NCBI GenBank assembly: GCA_048772705.1
Contig: JBLWGC010000033.1
Coordinates: forward strand, 124,001-188,000
DNA: 64,000 nt
Direction of reading: 5' to 3'
Source of the DNA: Leidyana gryllorum EB-2025a
Lineage: Eukaryota > Apicomplexa
Shown here: piece after piece, positions 42,534 to 51,005 of the stretch
How the letters are laid out: each line of letters begins with the position of its first letter
How positions within the stretch are numbered: the stretch's first letter is position 1
Translations under genes and position numbers: made by a program
The notes under the pieces: generated by a model
The model's input: only the letters and a program-made list of their open reading frames with translations
The model's database searches: none
What the model was told of the DNA's origin: nothing

Positions 42534-44213
42534 TCATTGGGAATCAGCTGCAGCCGCCAATTTCTTCCGGGTATGTGGTCGAGGGCGGCGATGTTTCGTC
42601 TGGTATTCCGATACTATATCCCACGTCATCTTGGTCTTGATATAGTGCTCTTCCTCTTTCAAAACTCGTTGTACCGCCGCCCGGTTGCTGGCAGTGTTCA
42701 AGTGGCCTTTGATTATGTCCTTGAAGGTACCGGTATACGCCATGGGCTCAATGGAATGCACAATATCAGGGGTGTGCGGGTCTATAATTGGTACGCACCC
42801 CTCACACCGTGTTGTTCTGGTGAGTGTGGTCTTGTAGAGCATCACCACCAAGACCGTCACAGTCTCTTTGTCCCGCTGTTGGGGTGCCGGAAGTCTCCAG
42901 CGGTGTCGCCAGAAAGTCTCGTAGGGGGGCGAGGCGGACGGGGTGAATGTCATCAGCCAGTTGGTGAGGCCGAGGAGCTCGGAGATGTGGAGGCGAACTC
43001 GGCCTTTGCCACTGGCCGCTCCTATGGGGAGAACGGAGAGAGGTACTCGCGTGTCCTCCCATTTCCCAATCCGCTCCGAAGTGACTTCAAGTTCGTAATC
43101 TAGTGTTCCTTGCTCCCACGGCTCCAGTCGCGCTCCAATAGTGGTGTGGCGTGAGTCCGACGCTGGACAATCACATGGGAGTTCTTCCACAACGGAGGCA
43201 GGCCGGCCGTGCACTAGAACTCGGTTGGTGACTGTTTGATTCCAACACGAGTACCCAGTAACCTCATATGGGGAACGGTCGTGCTTCAATAGAGCCTTCT
43301 GAGGTGCATGCTCGGCGTCAGGAAGACCGAGGCAGTAGAGACTCTTACAGCTAATCTCCAAATCTCCCTCCGCGAACATCACCCCCCTCTGTAGTAGTCG
43401 CAGCTCGGGGCCCCTGCCCTCTACAACCAGTTTGCCGGATGTCGCTATCATCCCCTTGATGTTCACCAGATCATTCTTCACCCGCAGTTTTATCTGCGCG
43501 TTGACCCCCACGGCGAGAATCGATGGTCGACCGGTAGTCGCATGAGTGGCACCAGATGATTTGGTCCAATAATCGACTCCGTTGACGAGGACCTGTGCAA
43601 CGATTGTCAATCGATTGCCAATCACGCTGCCATTATCTTTGTTGTTGAATCGACCGCGTACTTCAATCACCGCCGAATCCGCATACACTCTCGTGTCGTT
43701 TACAAAACTGTTCGTCACGATGCCAAGACTTCCTTGCACTTCGAGCTCCTTTGTCAGACTTAGCCGTGTTACTTCGAGTTTGAGATTGCCTTTAACGACG
43801 ACATGTGATGTAATTTCGAGAGCATCGGTTTTCAAAGTCAGATCGTTTTCGATCACAGTGTCGACGTCGAACAATACGCTCTTCACCTCAATAACAAGCG
43901 GGTACACTTTCGTGTATCCCGCCAGCTCGCTCAGTCTCACGCAAAGATGGCGGGCATCAACTTTCGCGGCTTGCAAACCGAGCAAGTCGTCGGGGTTGGT
44001 CTCAGCGGCCGAGTCCAACTCCTGTTCCCGGATCCTCATCTTCTCCGCGAGCGTCCGGTTCGCTCTTGGGGCTCGGGTGCGAGAACCCAAGAGAGGCTCC
44101 GCCACCACTGTCACATCCTTCGCAGACTGCTCGTCTCCATCCTGGAGTGCGCATTCGCTCGTTTCAAGGTCACACACAGACTCAGCTGGGCTATAAAAAA
44201 GCTCCATGGTCAT
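42534..44213 (-). CDS. RGxxF family protein, copy D, beta-helix-like N-half
   Basis: The longest family member: 559 residues from the ATG at 44213 (the frame is open to 44264 without an ATG, so a 5-prime exon is possible). Residues about 80-270 alternate short beta strands and turns in the style of parallel beta-helices; phrases such as FNNKDNGSVIGNRLTIVAQV and ENDLTLKTDALEITSHVVVK resemble filamentous-haemagglutinin repeats. Then come the family blocks: LLQRGVMFAEGD with CLGLP, a CDCPASDSRH block, ERIGKWEDTRVPLS, GKGRVRLHISELLG, VPIID, and a basic end (KHRRPRPHTRKK). It is the only copy with a long intact frame and lies between direct repeats DR1 and DR2. Surface or secreted location is inferred from beta-helix type and from the signal-like exon of copy C. 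Function unknown. Confidence 0.75.
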   Translation of the reverse strand: MTMELFYSPAESVCDLETSECALQDGDEQSAKDVTVVAEPLLGSRTRAPRANRTLAEKMRIREQELDSAAETNPDDLLGLQAAKVDARHLCVRLSELAGYTKVYPLVIEVKSVLFDVDTVIENDLTLKTDALEITSHVVVKGNLKLEVTRLSLTKELEVQGSLGIVTNSFVNDTRVYADSAVIEVRGRFNNKDNGSVIGNRLTIVAQVLVNGVDYWTKSSGATHATTGRPSILAVGVNAQIKLRVKNDLVNIKGMIATSGKLVVEGRGPELRLLQRGVMFAEGDLEISCKSLYCLGLPDAEHAPQKALLKHDRSPYEVTGYSCWNQTVTNRVLVHGRPASVVEELPCDCPASDSRHTTIGARLEPWEQGTLDYELEVTSERIGKWEDTRVPLSVLPIGAASGKGRVRLHISELLGLTNWLMTFTPSASPPYETFWRHRWRLPAPQQRDKETVTVLVVMLYKTTLTRTTRCEGCVPIIDPHTPDIVHSIEPMAYTGTFKDIIKGHLNTASNRAAVQRVLKEEEHYIKTKMTWDIVSEYQTKHRRPRPHTRKKLAAAADSQ

Positions 44214-44433
44214 AAAACCTCCGGTTCCGCTTGTAGGCAGCGTGACTGACGATGAGTACCGCAATTCGCACAGACGTTAAAAAAGTCAGGCGCGCCTCTG
44301 ACTCTTTTGGAACCCAGCACAGCCCTTTCCAAAGTCCACCGCCCATCTGGCAGCATGACGAGCGGCCGCTAGGCTGAGTGTGTTACCCTTTTTAATATAC
44401 TCTAAAGAATAACGAACACTTGCACCCTTAGTT

Positions 44434-44517
44434 CCGGTTTCTCATAGTCCTTTCCTCTAGTAGTCCATCTAACGACCGGTTTCTCATAGTCCTTTCCTCT
44501 AGTAGTCCATCTAACGA
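44434..44517. repeat. 42-base tandem duplication
   Basis: A 42-base unit beginning CCGGTTTCTCATAGTCC occurs twice without visible change, immediately beside the inner end of DR2. Identical copies mean a very recent slip or duplication. Confidence 0.85.
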
Positions 44518-44528
44518 CCAGACATCAA

Positions 44529-45319
44529 GTGTGTCAACTTTCATCAAGTTGTCGTCAATTTCGACTACCGGGCCAACCCACATAAGAGCCATTCTACAAC
44601 CCAACGAGGGATTACTTTCGGAGTTAGTTACACCACAGACGTAATGATCACGAGCGAAAAACAATCTCAATGTTTGCATCAGATCTCTTCATATTCGACT
44701 CTTTGAATGGCGATCAATTGGAGTCGCCATGGAGCGAACGCGCTTGCGCGATACTTGACGTCTTGATGTTTTCCGCAAACGGTTTTCCTCAACATGAGCC
44801 TTGAAATGGGGAGGTAATATTTGTCAAAGTTTGATTAAGTGACTGATTCCAGTGTTTATCGCTACAATCAGAATCATGCCACCTGTCATTCGCATTCCGC
44901 ATCGCAAAGCGCGTTCTCCGGGACCAGCGGTCTTCACTCCACCCGGTCCACACCCGACCTGGTGGGTGTGGCTGCTGCCCCTTAGGGAAGAGCCCAAGGC
45001 CCTTCCCTGGATCTTCCCGACAGGAGACCGCTCTTTGCCCAATGCGGTGAAGAGATAGGAACCCTCTTGTTCCTACAAGAGGCCCATTGCCTCTTATTCC
45101 TGCGAAAAGTGGTGACCCACTTTTCGTGTTCGTGTCCTCGCCAATAACAATTAGTGATTCCTAGCACTGTGGCAATTCCACAGTGTTACACTCCAAATGT
45201 CATCGTAAGTCGACGCACACTCCCATCCACAGAGTAAACAGCTGTGAATGGGGGAAAATCCTGGAGAAGCCCACAGCTGCACTGAGGGGCCCCAAAATTT
45301 CCGAATTGGTTTTGTAACG
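44529..45319 (-). repeat. direct repeat DR2 (5-prime module)
   Basis: Partner of 41390-42177, with the same landmarks in the same order. It lies upstream of copy D on the minus strand, where a promoter and first exon would be expected. The splice-donor-like GCGGGTAAGT seen in copies B and C is not preserved at the matching place, so if this module is the leader of copy D it uses another donor or none. Confidence 0.85.
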
Positions 45320-46061
45320 ACGTCGCGGGTATATGATTTGTGAACCGTTACTGTCCTGTCTGGTTGGGTCGAGCAGAGGTGAATGCGTCGGTTGGTTTTC
45401 AGTGATCGAATCCTTTTGGTGCGGCGGAATGGTAGCTGGCATCATCTAACTGTAGTTTTTTGGTAGTCAATGTTCAATCACTCAATCAGTTAAAAACGCG
45501 TGTGTGTAAACGTGTGTCTCCCCGGACGGGTATGGCCGGGCACAAGGTGCTTTACTACGACTAAACTGCTTAATTCGGTGTCCATGAGCTATTTATTGGG
45601 TCCTTAAGACGTCGCTCCTACTGCTGGTAGTGTCAATCAGAAATAGACACAACATCATTTTTTGGATCAGTATAACCCCCGTTTGAACGAACAACGTCAC
45701 CATTTGGCCACAGTGATGGGGGGGGGGTTCAGATGTTGAGACTTTGCGCAGATTTTGTTCTGCACATAGCTGTGAACAAGAGTAGTGCCAAGCGATTATT
45801 GATTTGAGGGTCGCAGGTCGTAATCCAGACAGCCCTGTGGGTCCAGTGAGTATCTCAGGGACACGGGAGTTCACTTTGAAGCAGCTCAGCAATTCGAGTG
45901 AAACGCAACTCTCTGTATCCTGCCTGACCGGGCTGGGACAGGGCCAGCCCGACGCTGCCGACTGGTCCCCAGGCACTCGAACTCGGTTAGCGGAGGGTAT
46001 TCTCGCGCGGTTATGGGTGTTTGGAATAAGGGATTATTGGATGGCTATATTGTTTTTCGAG
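45320..46061. other. intergenic with possible family fragment
   Basis: No complete gene. A plus-strand frame at 45804-46085 reads SPVGPVSISGTREFTLKQL, which recalls LVGPVSVNGRVQLHISKLL of copies B and C, so it may be a stray fragment of the same family. A G9 run lies at about 45720. Confidence 0.35.
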
Positions 46062-48440
46062 TTATGGAGTGATTTGAGCGTGTAGACTTTGGAGTGGACG
46101 GTCGGAGGCCAACGAAATGAAAAAGGTCATGTTGGTTGGATGGACGATAAGATTTAGATTATTATCCCACGAGGCTAATTCACTTATTGGATTGACAGAA
46201 AAGGTAATCCTTTGTGGTTGGTCTGATTGTAGTGTTACCCGTTTATATCCAACGAGCTGGAGGAGTGATGGTGTGATTCTGGCCGTCCGGTTGCCAACAT
46301 AGAGTTGGAGTATTTCAGTGTACTCGATGGCTCTCTCTTTTGACGGGTCGCCCCAGGCATCGTCCGTGATGACGTCAAACTCAATCCTAAAGTCTGTAGG
46401 ATGCGCAAAAGTCATGACCGTTGGTGTCACAGTCGCATTTTCCACTTTGACGGAGTGGTATCCTTCCCCACTTCCGAAGGCATACAGAGGCGTTGGAAGT
46501 CTGTCGATATAGATACTGTGAAACGCTCTGTCTCCATCCCACATTGTGGTGATCTCTTTCCCTTCCGCCGGTCTCGAAACTCCGGGATGATTGTAGTAGA
46601 GGGGTTCCTGACCGACATGACGGGGGAAGCTCATGGGTACTCTACCGCCTGGCTCCGCGTGGCCCATCAGGACGCTTGCAGCCGCCTTTGAGGCACCGTG
46701 ACCGAGAGGCAACCATTGCCAAAGGATGGCGTCCATGTGATAGTGCTCCCATTCTATCGCGAGCGGTCTCTCCCCATATGTGAACAATATCGCTGCAGGA
46801 CGCTCTCGTTGATCCTTCTTTTCAATGGCGGCTGCCACAGCCCGCAGCAGTACCCGATGGTTATGGGGCAGAGTAAGCTGAAGGTTCCGTCGTCCCTTCC
46901 GATATGTCTCACTGTCCCCGACCACAGTAAGAATCTTCGTGAAATTCCCGTGGGTGATCAATTGTGCAGCCTCGGCAGCCAGTGCCACGGTCTTGGAGCT
47001 GTCGACACTGTATCCCGCAGCATAGCTTACGTCCAAACCGGTCTGCCGCAGAGCCTCCGACAGACTGGTCAGGGATTCAGGGCTTCTGCACTGCGTAGGC
47101 GCGTTTGTCGCTACCGCTGTCAAATGGCTTTCGGCTATCTCTCCGAGCAGCAGTACTCTGTCATCTTGTGAGAAGGGCAAAGCTCTCTCGGCATTCTTCA
47201 AGAGCAACAGCGACCGAACGGCCGCTGTCTCGGCCAACTCCAAACTCTCGGGAGAACACATCGACTCCATCGAACGACTCTCGGTGTATTTGGCCCTCAG
47301 CATCTGCTCCTTCGCTATCATCACTCTCTGAGAGCTGACTGTGATGTAGTCCTCCACCGTGTGCGCGCTCTCGGGTGCCGAGTGTTTTCGAAGCGCCTGC
47401 AGCGTGCTGTCATAGATACTGTCTGCCATGTCGACCCCGGCCCGTAGGAGCGCTGCTGTGTACTTCTCAACGTCCTCAAAGTGGCCCGTGTGAATGGCGT
47501 GCGGTCTGTCCTGGTTCAATGCCATGACAATGCCCTTGTAGCCAAACAGCCCGCGCAATGTATCAGTCACATATTCTGGACTCGTCAAAAAGGGTCGACC
47601 GTTCAGTGTATTGTCCTTCGCCAAAATGCACAGAGGCCGCTCGCTTCTCAGCACTCTGGCCAGCGAAGCAAAGTACCCACCAAACAGAACACCTGTCCCA
47701 GAATCGTGTCCCTCGGTCAATGCCCCAGTTACCGAGGTACAAGTCGCCCCGAACTGGTTCAAACATAGTCCAACTCGATCATCAGCTTCCATAATAGCTT
47801 CTGCCATCGTTCCAATGAGATGCTGATCCTCTCCCCCACTCTCAGGAGCGGAAACGAGGCGAGCGTCCAGACTCAATTGCACATTCGGGAAGAAGTGGTA
47901 ATTGAACCCGGCCGCCAAGAGGTCATTGTGCTTCGCTCGGGTGATTGACTGCACTAACGGCCGATCAAACGTTGACACTAACCCTAGGGGAGGGGGGAAA
48001 TGTGTGCCTATTTGAACCTTGGGACCAGGAGCCAACATCAACTTTGGGCTATGTTGCTTCATGCGTGCTGCCATTGCTGCGTATAATGGGGCCATCAGAG
48101 TCTCATTATAGGCCAACCGTTCATCTTCTATTATTACGTTGCTGATCAGCTCCTCTCTGAGGTCCCGTTGGAACCTTTGCGACACACTTGCCCCGCTGTG
48201 TATCCGACGAGTCACGAGTTGACCTATACGTTGTTTCAAAGTCAATGATTCATACTGAGCCCGGACTGCCGTTGGGACATCGCTGCTGTCAAACGGCAGA
48301 TGGGCAACTGGATCATAAGATGGAATGAGGTCGGGAGAGCGAAGTGATTGGCCTTTGACAGTAACAGTCAGGTGCCACGCCAAGAGGGCCGTTGTGAGGC
48401 ACCGTTTGCTGAGTCTGAACATTGCCGCCCCTGTTTGCAT
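46062..48440 (-). CDS. GH3-family protein, nucleophile motif lost
   Basis: Intronless; 792 residues from the ATG at 48440, with a second ATG at 48422 starting MFRLSKRCLTTALLAWHLTV, a clear signal peptide. The overall plan is that of GH3 beta-glucosidases: N-terminal TIM barrel to about residue 330, a second alpha/beta domain (LLLLKNAERALPF, about 385; then ILTVVGDSE; PAAILFTYGERPLAIEW), and a C-terminal FnIII-like domain from about 640. The usual KH-based substrate motif and the SDW nucleophile motif are not found; at the expected place the sequence reads GIVMALNQDRPHAIH. It is probably a secreted pseudoglycosidase or an enzyme with changed chemistry. It shares a 48-base start-to-start gap with the intact GH3 on the plus strand. 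Confidence 0.8.
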   Translation of the reverse strand: MQTGAAMFRLSKRCLTTALLAWHLTVTVKGQSLRSPDLIPSYDPVAHLPFDSSDVPTAVRAQYESLTLKQRIGQLVTRRIHSGASVSQRFQRDLREELISNVIIEDERLAYNETLMAPLYAAMAARMKQHSPKLMLAPGPKVQIGTHFPPPLGLVSTFDRPLVQSITRAKHNDLLAAGFNYHFFPNVQLSLDARLVSAPESGGEDQHLIGTMAEAIMEADDRVGLCLNQFGATCTSVTGALTEGHDSGTGVLFGGYFASLARVLRSERPLCILAKDNTLNGRPFLTSPEYVTDTLRGLFGYKGIVMALNQDRPHAIHTGHFEDVEKYTAALLRAGVDMADSIYDSTLQALRKHSAPESAHTVEDYITVSSQRVMIAKEQMLRAKYTESRSMESMCSPESLELAETAAVRSLLLLKNAERALPFSQDDRVLLLGEIAESHLTAVATNAPTQCRSPESLTSLSEALRQTGLDVSYAAGYSVDSSKTVALAAEAAQLITHGNFTKILTVVGDSETYRKGRRNLQLTLPHNHRVLLRAVAAAIEKKDQRERPAAILFTYGERPLAIEWEHYHMDAILWQWLPLGHGASKAAASVLMGHAEPGGRVPMSFPRHVGQEPLYYNHPGVSRPAEGKEITTMWDGDRAFHSIYIDRLPTPLYAFGSGEGYHSVKVENATVTPTVMTFAHPTDFRIEFDVITDDAWGDPSKERAIEYTEILQLYVGNRTARITPSLLQLVGYKRVTLQSDQPQRITFSVNPISELASWDNNLNLIVHPTNMTFFISLASDRPLQSLHAQITP

Positions 48441-48488
48441 ATTTGAATCCCAGAGTTCTGGAACGTGTGCAGACACGCGCGTCAGGGA
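48441..48488. promoter_or_regulatory. 48-base divergent gap between GH3 genes
   Basis: Two GH3-family genes start head to head with 48 bases between ATGs (66 if the inner ATG of the minus-strand gene is used). Shared regulation is likely from the placement; no box is recognised. Confidence 0.4.
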
Positions 48489-50837
48489 ATGTCGTTGATT
48501 CCCTCGTTATTCGGTTTCTCCAGTCATGTTCCCGACTTTGCTTCTTGGGCATCACTACCAATCGATCTACGGCGAACAATATCGAATTTGAATGACGACC
48601 AAATGATAGGGCAAACATCTCAACTTTCAGCCGAGATGTTTGCTTGGAGTCATTTGAATCCGCAGGAGCTTGAGTTGTTAGTGGCGAACGGAAGTATCGG
48701 CAGTATGCTTCATGTGTACAAATATGACGATGTGGATAAGTACCAGCGTATGGCTTTGAATGGGTCCAATACTATCCCGGTCTTGTTCGGATTCGACACT
48801 GTACGAGGTTACGCTACGGCGTTCCCGCAGAACATCGGTCTGGCCGCTGCGTTTGACCGGGATCTGATATACGATGTTTCGCACGCAATGGCCGAGGAGA
48901 CCCTCAAGTCGAACATTCGATGGCTATTTGCTCCGAACTCTGACATTGGTCGAGATGCCCGATGGGGTCGTATGGCTGAGACGAGTGGAGAAGATCCTTA
49001 TTTGACGTCTGAATTGGTCAAAGCGTATGTGACTGGGATTCAATCGACGGGGGCTGCGGCGTGTGTCAAACATTTGGCAGCGTATGGCGGAGCGGAAGCC
49101 GGTCGGGACTACAACCCCACCTATATGAGCGAGCAGCTGTTCTTTACCGACCACACCAAGGCATACAGAGCGGGTTTGGTGGAGGGGGGAGCCTGGACGG
49201 CTATGACGTCTTACAATGCGTTTAATGGAGTCCCGGCGACGATCAATGGTCAGATACTCAATAAACTGGTCCGAGGTGTTTGGGATTGGCACGGTATGGT
49301 GGTGAGTGATTGGGCAGCTGTACACGACTTGATTCATCACGGGGTGGCGATTGACGATGTGGATGCGGTATATCTGAGCGAGTTTGTGGGTGTGGACATG
49401 TCGATGGGCGATGCGGATTACTGGCGATGGCTGAAGGATCAATTGTATCGAACATTGCCCAACGGTGATTTAGTTCGTCAAAATGTCGAGAAATCTGTGC
49501 AACGGATAATCGATCTGAAGACCAAACTCGGTCTGTTTGAGAATCCCTTCATTGATCGACCTGACGTTGAGAAGGATTTCTGTAGCGAGCCCAAGTTAAA
49601 ATTGGCCCTGGATGCTGCCCTCAAGTCCATGGTGCTACTGCAGAATAATGGGGACAACACGCTACCGCTTAAGCGGGAGGCCAACTTGTTGATACTCGGA
49701 GCCCTGGCGGCGAACGTGGAAGACTCTATTGGATCCTGGCCCGACGCCGACGTCTGTCGTGGCAAAGTGAAGACTATCAAAGACGCTTTTGAGGACACTG
49801 ACTATTTGCCTGGCTACACTTCCCCCTGGCGTGAAGACGAACACGGAGACAGCGAGCTGCGGCAGGAAGTTGTCACTAAAATCAAAGGGGCCGAGAAACC
49901 GTATGACGCCATCGTTGTGGTTGTGGGTGAAGCGGAAGCCCAGAATGGAGAGACCACCAGTCGCACCGATCTCAACCTGAACCCACCTCAGGCCAAGTTG
50001 ATCCGAGAAGTATTTTTGGCTATCCATAGCGGAGGAGAGTCGGAGTCGGCAGCGATACCCAAAATAATACTCGTAGTCATCAGTGGCAGACCTCTAACAT
50101 TGAGTTGGGAGGCTGAGAATCTCGATGCCATATTGATGGCCTGGGCAGCTGGTCATGCGATTGGTCCGGCTGTCAAGGCCCTGTTGTTTGGAGACGTGTC
50201 TCCGAGCGGGAGAATGCCCGTGACGACTCCCCGAGACGTCTCGCAATGCCCTCTCCACTATGCCACCGCCATTGAGGATGACGGGTCAGCTCCTGCATGT
50301 TTCGATTACAACGAGGTGTACTGGGGCATCAAGATGCCAGGCGAAGAAGACTGCTATCTTGGCAAAGCGGGAGCGCCCCTGTGGCCCTTCGGACACGGCT
50401 TGAGTTATCAGGCGTTCCGTTACAGCGATCTCCAAGTGTCGCCCAGGATTGTCGATGGCGGGACTCTGTTGGACGATGAGGACAACAGTGTGGACACTGG
50501 CAAGGTGACGGTGGAGGTAACAGTCAGCCGGGGTGGGACGACCGAGGGTCCGACGTTCGACGGCCCAGTGGACCATATCGTTCAAGTGTACGCAGAGGGG
50601 CCCGTGTCCCCGGAGAGTACTTCGTATGCGAGGCGTAAACGGCTCATTGATTTCAAGAGAGTGCACTTTGACCAGGGCGAGGTGGAAAAGACAGTCTCGT
50701 TCGAAATTGACGTGTTAGAATCGTTGGGTAGTTATGACCACCGGTTAGAATGGGTGTTACTGAAGGGAAGCCATAAGATTATCATTGGAAAGGACAGCGA
50801 AGACGAATCACAAGTAGAATCAATAAAGATTCTGTAG
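48489..50837 (+). CDS. GH3 beta-glucosidase (BglX-like)
   Basis: Intronless, 782 residues. GH3 motifs are intact: PVLFGFDTVRGY, FAPNSDIGRDARWGR with ETSGEDP, the substrate-binding VKHLAAYGG at about 190, AMTSYNAFNGVPA, and the catalytic aspartate in VVSDWAAVHD at about residue 274. The second domain follows (MVLLQNNGDNTLPL; VISGRPLTLSW; FGDVSPSGRMPVT) and then a FnIII-like tail from about 690. The protein resembles bacterial BglX-type enzymes throughout, including the AEAGRDYN stretch, so bacterial ancestry by transfer is plausible. It should release glucose from beta-linked oligosaccharides. The N-terminus is only weakly hydrophobic, so secretion is uncertain. The start at 48489 is the first ATG; the upstream GTG frame lacks one. 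Confidence 0.92.
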   Translation: MSLIPSLFGFSSHVPDFASWASLPIDLRRTISNLNDDQMIGQTSQLSAEMFAWSHLNPQELELLVANGSIGSMLHVYKYDDVDKYQRMALNGSNTIPVLFGFDTVRGYATAFPQNIGLAAAFDRDLIYDVSHAMAEETLKSNIRWLFAPNSDIGRDARWGRMAETSGEDPYLTSELVKAYVTGIQSTGAAACVKHLAAYGGAEAGRDYNPTYMSEQLFFTDHTKAYRAGLVEGGAWTAMTSYNAFNGVPATINGQILNKLVRGVWDWHGMVVSDWAAVHDLIHHGVAIDDVDAVYLSEFVGVDMSMGDADYWRWLKDQLYRTLPNGDLVRQNVEKSVQRIIDLKTKLGLFENPFIDRPDVEKDFCSEPKLKLALDAALKSMVLLQNNGDNTLPLKREANLLILGALAANVEDSIGSWPDADVCRGKVKTIKDAFEDTDYLPGYTSPWREDEHGDSELRQEVVTKIKGAEKPYDAIVVVVGEAEAQNGETTSRTDLNLNPPQAKLIREVFLAIHSGGESESAAIPKIILVVISGRPLTLSWEAENLDAILMAWAAGHAIGPAVKALLFGDVSPSGRMPVTTPRDVSQCPLHYATAIEDDGSAPACFDYNEVYWGIKMPGEEDCYLGKAGAPLWPFGHGLSYQAFRYSDLQVSPRIVDGGTLLDDEDNSVDTGKVTVEVTVSRGGTTEGPTFDGPVDHIVQVYAEGPVSPESTSYARRKRLIDFKRVHFDQGEVEKTVSFEIDVLESLGSYDHRLEWVLLKGSHKIIIGKDSEDESQVESIKIL

Positions 50838-51005
50838 AGACCCATGTTAGTTAGGTGTGTGTGTTGCGTCCATTGAGCTCACATTTTTGCTTCTGTGAGG
50901 ACAGCTCGTGAAGGTGAGCCTTAAAGACTGCGATCTAACAATCTTTGCAGTTGTTTTTCCCTCGTTTTGGGTCGGTTTGAGCGAATTGAGTGTGGCGAAA
51001 CCGTC

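Noticed and set aside
41390-45319. DR1 and DR2 as long terminal repeats of a retroelement around copy D
   Set aside because: The repeats lack TG...CA ends, no target-site duplication is visible, and nothing between them resembles reverse transcriptase, protease, integrase or a capsid protein. Segmental duplication explains them better.
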